The notes beneath the pieces are model-generated. The model was not told where the DNA came from and did not search any database. It saw nothing but the letters and a program-made list of their open reading frames with translations. The position numbers and the translations under genes were made by a program. From contig NZ_JNFG01000199.1 in assembly GCF_000729995.1 (NCBI RefSeq), forward strand, positions 434,001 through 498,000: a stretch of DNA of 64,000 bases. The letters are read 5' to 3'. The stretch comes from Caballeronia sordidicola (GTDB taxonomy: Bacteria > Pseudomonadota > Gammaproteobacteria > Burkholderiales > Burkholderiaceae). Of this stretch, positions 60,966-64,000 are shown in pieces (the stretch's first letter is position 1; each line of letters opens with the position of its first letter).

Positions 60966-62573
60966 ATGACTTTGAATCGAAGAGCGTTCCTGCAAACATC
61001 GCTTGCGTTGATGTCGGCCGGGGCCACGGGGATCGTGCCAGTCAAGGCCGACGCAGCCGCATCGAACACGCCGGTGGAAGGCGGCACGCTGACTTACGCC
61101 ATCCCGACAGAACCGCCATCGCTGGTGTCGCTGCTCGACACCAACACAACTATTCGCAACATCAGCGCGAAGATCACCGAGGGATTGCTGCGCTATGACG
61201 CTCAATTCAAGCCTCAACCCTTATTGGCAACTTCCTGGAGCGTCAGCGCCAACGGGCTTGAATACACGTTCAAGCTGCGGCCCGCTGTAACGTGGCATGA
61301 CGGTCGTGAGTTTACTTCCGCTGATGTGCGCTATTCGGTGCTTACGCAACAAAAACTCGGGCCGCGCGGGCGCATCACGCTGGCGAATGTAGCGCGCGTT
61401 GATACGCCGGACCCGCTTACAGTCGTGCTGGTACTCACGAAGCCTACGCCCTATCTCATCAAGGCGCTGTCATCGGCGGAACTGCCGATCGTGCCGCAGC
61501 ATCGCTATGGAGACGGCGATCCGCTCGCCAGCCCGAACCTCAATGCACCCATTGGCACCGGCCCGTTCATCTTCGATAAATGGGTGCGAGGCAGCTACGT
61601 GAGCCTGCGCAAGAATCCGAACTATTGGCGCAAGGGCACACCTCATCTGGACCACGTCATCTACCGGATCGTCCCCGACCAGGCTGCCATTTCAGCCGCG
61701 CTCGAGACGGGTGAAGCGGATGCCGCCGGCAATGTCGGGCTGGCTGATCTGGGGCGTCTTGCCACGCTACCGCAACTCCGCATAGACGACACCTACGACG
61801 CTTATCTGAACAATGCGTCGTTTCTGGAGTTCAACGTCGAGAACCCGATTCTGGCCAAGGCCGAAGTGCGTAAAGCCATTGCCCAGGCGCTCGATCGCAA
61901 TTTCATCAGGGACAATATCTATTACAAGCGTTCTGCCGTCGTGAACTCCCCGGTCTCGGCCGTGTTGTCGAACTATTTCGACGACAGCACGTTCCACTAC
62001 CCGTACGATCTGAGCGTGACGAACCGGCTGCTCGACGACGCAGGATATAAAAGACAGTCCGACGGTCAACGCTTCGCATTGAGGCTAACCTACATCCCCG
62101 GCCCTGACTTCAGGCGCACGGCGGAGTATCTTCGCGCAGCGCTGTCTCGCGTGGGTATCAAGCTCTCTATTCTCGATGGCGACCAGCCGACCTTCCTGCG
62201 CCGCGCTTACATCACCCGCGAATTCGACCTGAATATCAATGGACTGGGACGCCTCTATGATCCGACTGTCGGCGTGCAACGCATCTACTGGTCCGACGGC
62301 GTCAAGCATCCGCTGATCTGGATCAATGCTTCGCACTACCAAAACCCGCAAGTCGATGAGCTGTTCCGGCAAGCCGCGGTCGAGACCGATGAAACAAAGC
62401 GTGGCGCTGCGTTCAGGGAGGTCCAGCGCATTGTTGGCCGCGACCTGCCGGTGCTACCACTTGTGACGGTGCCTTCGTTGCAGGTCTATAACGCCCGTGT
62501 CCATAACTTGAGCAACAGCATCGACCTGGCAGCAGGCGATTTCTCCGACACCTGGATCGAAGCCAGGACCTGA
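60966..62573 (+). CDS. ABC substrate-binding protein, Family 5, Tat-type leader
   Basis: The 535-residue protein starts with a Tat leader, LNRRAFLQTSLALMSAGATG. Family regions: KITEGLLRYDAQFKPQPLLA, VTWHDGREFTSADVRYSVLT, IGTGPFIFDKWVRGSYVSLR and YDPTVGVQRIYWSDG. It groups by its C-terminal segment with the proteins at 6941 and 31748. The DszC/SfnB-like oxygenase follows after 111 bases, again pairing a Family 5 binding protein with an organosulfur oxygenase. Confidence 0.88.
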   Translation: MTLNRRAFLQTSLALMSAGATGIVPVKADAAASNTPVEGGTLTYAIPTEPPSLVSLLDTNTTIRNISAKITEGLLRYDAQFKPQPLLATSWSVSANGLEYTFKLRPAVTWHDGREFTSADVRYSVLTQQKLGPRGRITLANVARVDTPDPLTVVLVLTKPTPYLIKALSSAELPIVPQHRYGDGDPLASPNLNAPIGTGPFIFDKWVRGSYVSLRKNPNYWRKGTPHLDHVIYRIVPDQAAISAALETGEADAAGNVGLADLGRLATLPQLRIDDTYDAYLNNASFLEFNVENPILAKAEVRKAIAQALDRNFIRDNIYYKRSAVVNSPVSAVLSNYFDDSTFHYPYDLSVTNRLLDDAGYKRQSDGQRFALRLTYIPGPDFRRTAEYLRAALSRVGIKLSILDGDQPTFLRRAYITREFDLNINGLGRLYDPTVGVQRIYWSDGVKHPLIWINASHYQNPQVDELFRQAAVETDETKRGAAFREVQRIVGRDLPVLPLVTVPSLQVYNARVHNLSNSIDLAAGDFSDTWIEART

Positions 62574-62598
62574 CACTCGCACTTGAGCGTATCGAATC

Positions 62599-62688
62599 AT
62601 GACCGCACACTTACTGGATGACCCCAAGCCGACTGTTCTCGACGGCCTGACTTTCGCACCTGGCTACGAAGCGGTGCCTGCTCGATGA
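62599..62688 (+). CDS. Possible 29-residue coupled peptide or gene remnant
   Basis: The frame MTAHLLDDPKPTVLDGLTFA to VPAR stops at 62688, overlapping the ATG of the next gene (ATGA). It may be a leader peptide for translational coupling, or the start of a deleted gene. Too short to judge. Confidence 0.3.
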   Translation: MTAHLLDDPKPTVLDGLTFAPGYEAVPAR

Positions 62689-63896
62689 GTACGTTCTCAG
62701 TGCCCCGCGATGACGCAACCTCGCATGAAGAATTAATTAGTAAAGCTGTCGAATTGGGCCGGCAGTTCGCGCTTAATGCCTCTGCACACGACCGCACCGG
62801 CGAGCCACCCAGCGCGCAATTCGACGCGCTGAGCGCGGCCGGGTTGCTGAAGCTCACGATCGCACATTCGGCTGGCGGTTATGGCGCAGGCCTTGCCGTG
62901 GCGCGCGCGGTGGTGGGCGCGATTTCCCACGGCGATCCATCGGTCGCGCTGATCCTCGCGATGCACTACGCGCAGCACGCTGCAATTTCGCGTGCCGCAA
63001 GAAACCACGACCCCGACTGGCCCGCTCACCTTATACGCCGGCTCACGGATGAATCCGTCACGGGGCGCTCGCTAATCAATGCGGCGCAAGTCGAACCGGC
63101 ACTCGGTTCGCCCTCGCACGGCGGGTTGCCCGATACCGTCGCCCGACGCGTGGGCAATAAGTGGCATCTGTCCGGACACAAGATCTACGTGACTGGCGTG
63201 CCGCTGCTGTCCTGGATCAATGTGTTGGCGCGGACCGACGAGGACGAACCGCGACTCGGCCATTTCCTGGTGCCTCGCAATGCGGCGGGTGTACAAATAG
63301 TGGAGACCTGGGACCCGATCGGCATGCGCGCCTCGGCGAGCCACGATGTCATTTTGTCGGATGTCGCCATCCCGCTCGCGGACGTGGTCGCGCTCAAGCC
63401 TGCTCGTCTCGGGCTACAGCGTGACGCGCAAGGCATTGCCTGGTATTTCAGCTTGCTGGGCGCGGTCTACGACGGCGCCGCACGCGCCGCGCGAGATTGG
63501 CTTATTGAATTCCTTAACCAGCGACGCCCCAGTTCGCTTGGCGGCGCCTCTCTCGCCAGCCTGCCGACCGTACAGGAGATCGTGGGACGCATTGAAATTC
63601 TGCTTGCAACCAACGACTGGCTGATGCGCAGTCATGCCGAGGCTTTTGACGCGGGCACCGCGCCCGACTCACTGGCAGGCACGCTCAAGCATGTAGTCAT
63701 CGAAAATTCGGCGCAGTCGGTAGAACTCGCAATCGAACTTGCGGGCAACCATGGGTTGGCACGTCGTAATCCGCTAGAGCTGCATCATCGCAATGTGCTC
63801 TGCGGCCGGATTCATGCGCCGTCGAATGCACTGTTACGGGGCAATGCGGCACGCACAGCGCTAAGCGCTGGCCAGCCGGATTCCGGAAGCAAATAA
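62685..63896 (+). CDS. DszC/SfnB-like flavin-dependent oxygenase, second copy
   Basis: The 403-residue protein has an acyl-CoA dehydrogenase fold: SAAGLLKLTIAHSAGGYGAG, WHLSGHKIYVTGVPLLSWIN, DPIGMRASASHDVILSDVAI and the C-terminal GNHGLARRNPLELHHRNVLC. It lacks an evident catalytic glutamate of true acyl-CoA dehydrogenases and resembles sulfur-acquisition members. It is quite diverged from the copy at 24021, so the substrate probably differs. A terminator hairpin follows. Confidence 0.82.
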   Translation: MSTFSVPRDDATSHEELISKAVELGRQFALNASAHDRTGEPPSAQFDALSAAGLLKLTIAHSAGGYGAGLAVARAVVGAISHGDPSVALILAMHYAQHAAISRAARNHDPDWPAHLIRRLTDESVTGRSLINAAQVEPALGSPSHGGLPDTVARRVGNKWHLSGHKIYVTGVPLLSWINVLARTDEDEPRLGHFLVPRNAAGVQIVETWDPIGMRASASHDVILSDVAIPLADVVALKPARLGLQRDAQGIAWYFSLLGAVYDGAARAARDWLIEFLNQRRPSSLGGASLASLPTVQEIVGRIEILLATNDWLMRSHAEAFDAGTAPDSLAGTLKHVVIENSAQSVELAIELAGNHGLARRNPLELHHRNVLCGRIHAPSNALLRGNAARTALSAGQPDSGSK

Positions 63897-63911
63897 CCAC
63901 TGCCCGCCTGG

Positions 63912-63945
63912 GCCATCGCCACGACCGGCTCATCGTGGTGATGGC
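63912..63945 (+). terminator. Terminator hairpin after the DszC/SfnB-like gene
   Basis: GCCATCGCCACGA (63912-63924) pairs with 63933-63945 over 13 positions (one G-U) around an eight-base loop, followed by GCTTTCG. It lies 15 bases after the stop. The remaining bases to 64000 show no gene. Confidence 0.7.
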
Positions 63946-64000
63946 GCTTTCGTGGAATGCAAATGTCAATTCGATGGTTAGCCAAAAAGCGCAGCCATGC

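Noticed and set aside
1..64000. CRISPR arrays, tRNA or rRNA genes, insertion sequences
   Set aside because: No regularly spaced repeats, cloverleaf sequences, rRNA stretches or transposase-like proteins were found.

Overview
The window is high-GC DNA with tight operons, ATGA-type overlaps and long antisense shadow frames. A phasin, an HrcA/CIRCE-controlled extra groESL, triple-rhodanese proteins and many sulfur-starvation genes point to a Paraburkholderia/Caballeronia-type member of the Burkholderiaceae, probably on a secondary replicon. That assignment is inference. No rRNA, tRNA, CRISPR array, insertion sequence or replication origin was recognised.

Nearly the whole window concerns getting, oxidising or storing sulfur. 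From 1 to 6659 (minus strand) there is a cysteine-sulfur locus: a Family 2A encapsulin shell with its cysteine desulfurase cargo (cut by the left edge), an XRE regulator, an EpsC-type serine O-acetyltransferase, a single-domain rhodanese, and an amino-acid ABC importer without its ATPase. From 6941 to 10064 there is a Family 5 (peptide/nickel type) substrate-binding protein and a DszA/NtaA-type flavin monooxygenase. groESL follows behind a promoter and CIRCE operator, then a 2-hydroxyacid dehydrogenase and a complete cystine-type ABC operon (13641-15893). The stretch 16022-16570 holds decayed fragments of an ABC ATPase, a luciferase-like monooxygenase and a binding protein. Next come OsmC, an orphan sulfonate-binding protein, four small minus-strand genes and a methionine importer in the order metQ-metN-metI (20648-23350).

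The core is 24021-51903. It encodes a DszC/SfnB-like oxygenase, a TonB-dependent receptor, two almost identical SfnG-like monooxygenases, an aldo/keto reductase and two DszB-like desulfinases that keep the Cys-His-Arg triad. It also has a Dpp-like ABC transporter (two permeases plus a double ATPase), a dedicated TonB-ExbB-ExbD set and several Family 5 binding proteins. An unusual flavoprotein / 2Fe-2S / JmjC-like oxygenase operon and two triple-domain rhodaneses complete it. The right part (50158-63896) has a Mop protein, a phasin, a sulfate-binding protein coupled to a SulP permease, a second orphan sulfonate-binding protein, a nitroreductase, an amidohydrolase, a fifth Family 5 binding protein and a second DszC/SfnB-like oxygenase.

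My reading is one organosulfur-scavenging regulon. Outer-membrane uptake is powered by its own TonB complex. Several alternative binding proteins may share one inner-membrane transporter. Flavin oxygenases convert sulfides, sulfones or sulfonates to sulfinates, and desulfinases release sulfite. Eight promoter regions share a CTTCGTTG-type box at a fixed range of distances from a TA-rich -10-like element, which suggests one activator (CysB/SsuR class by analogy) encoded outside the window.
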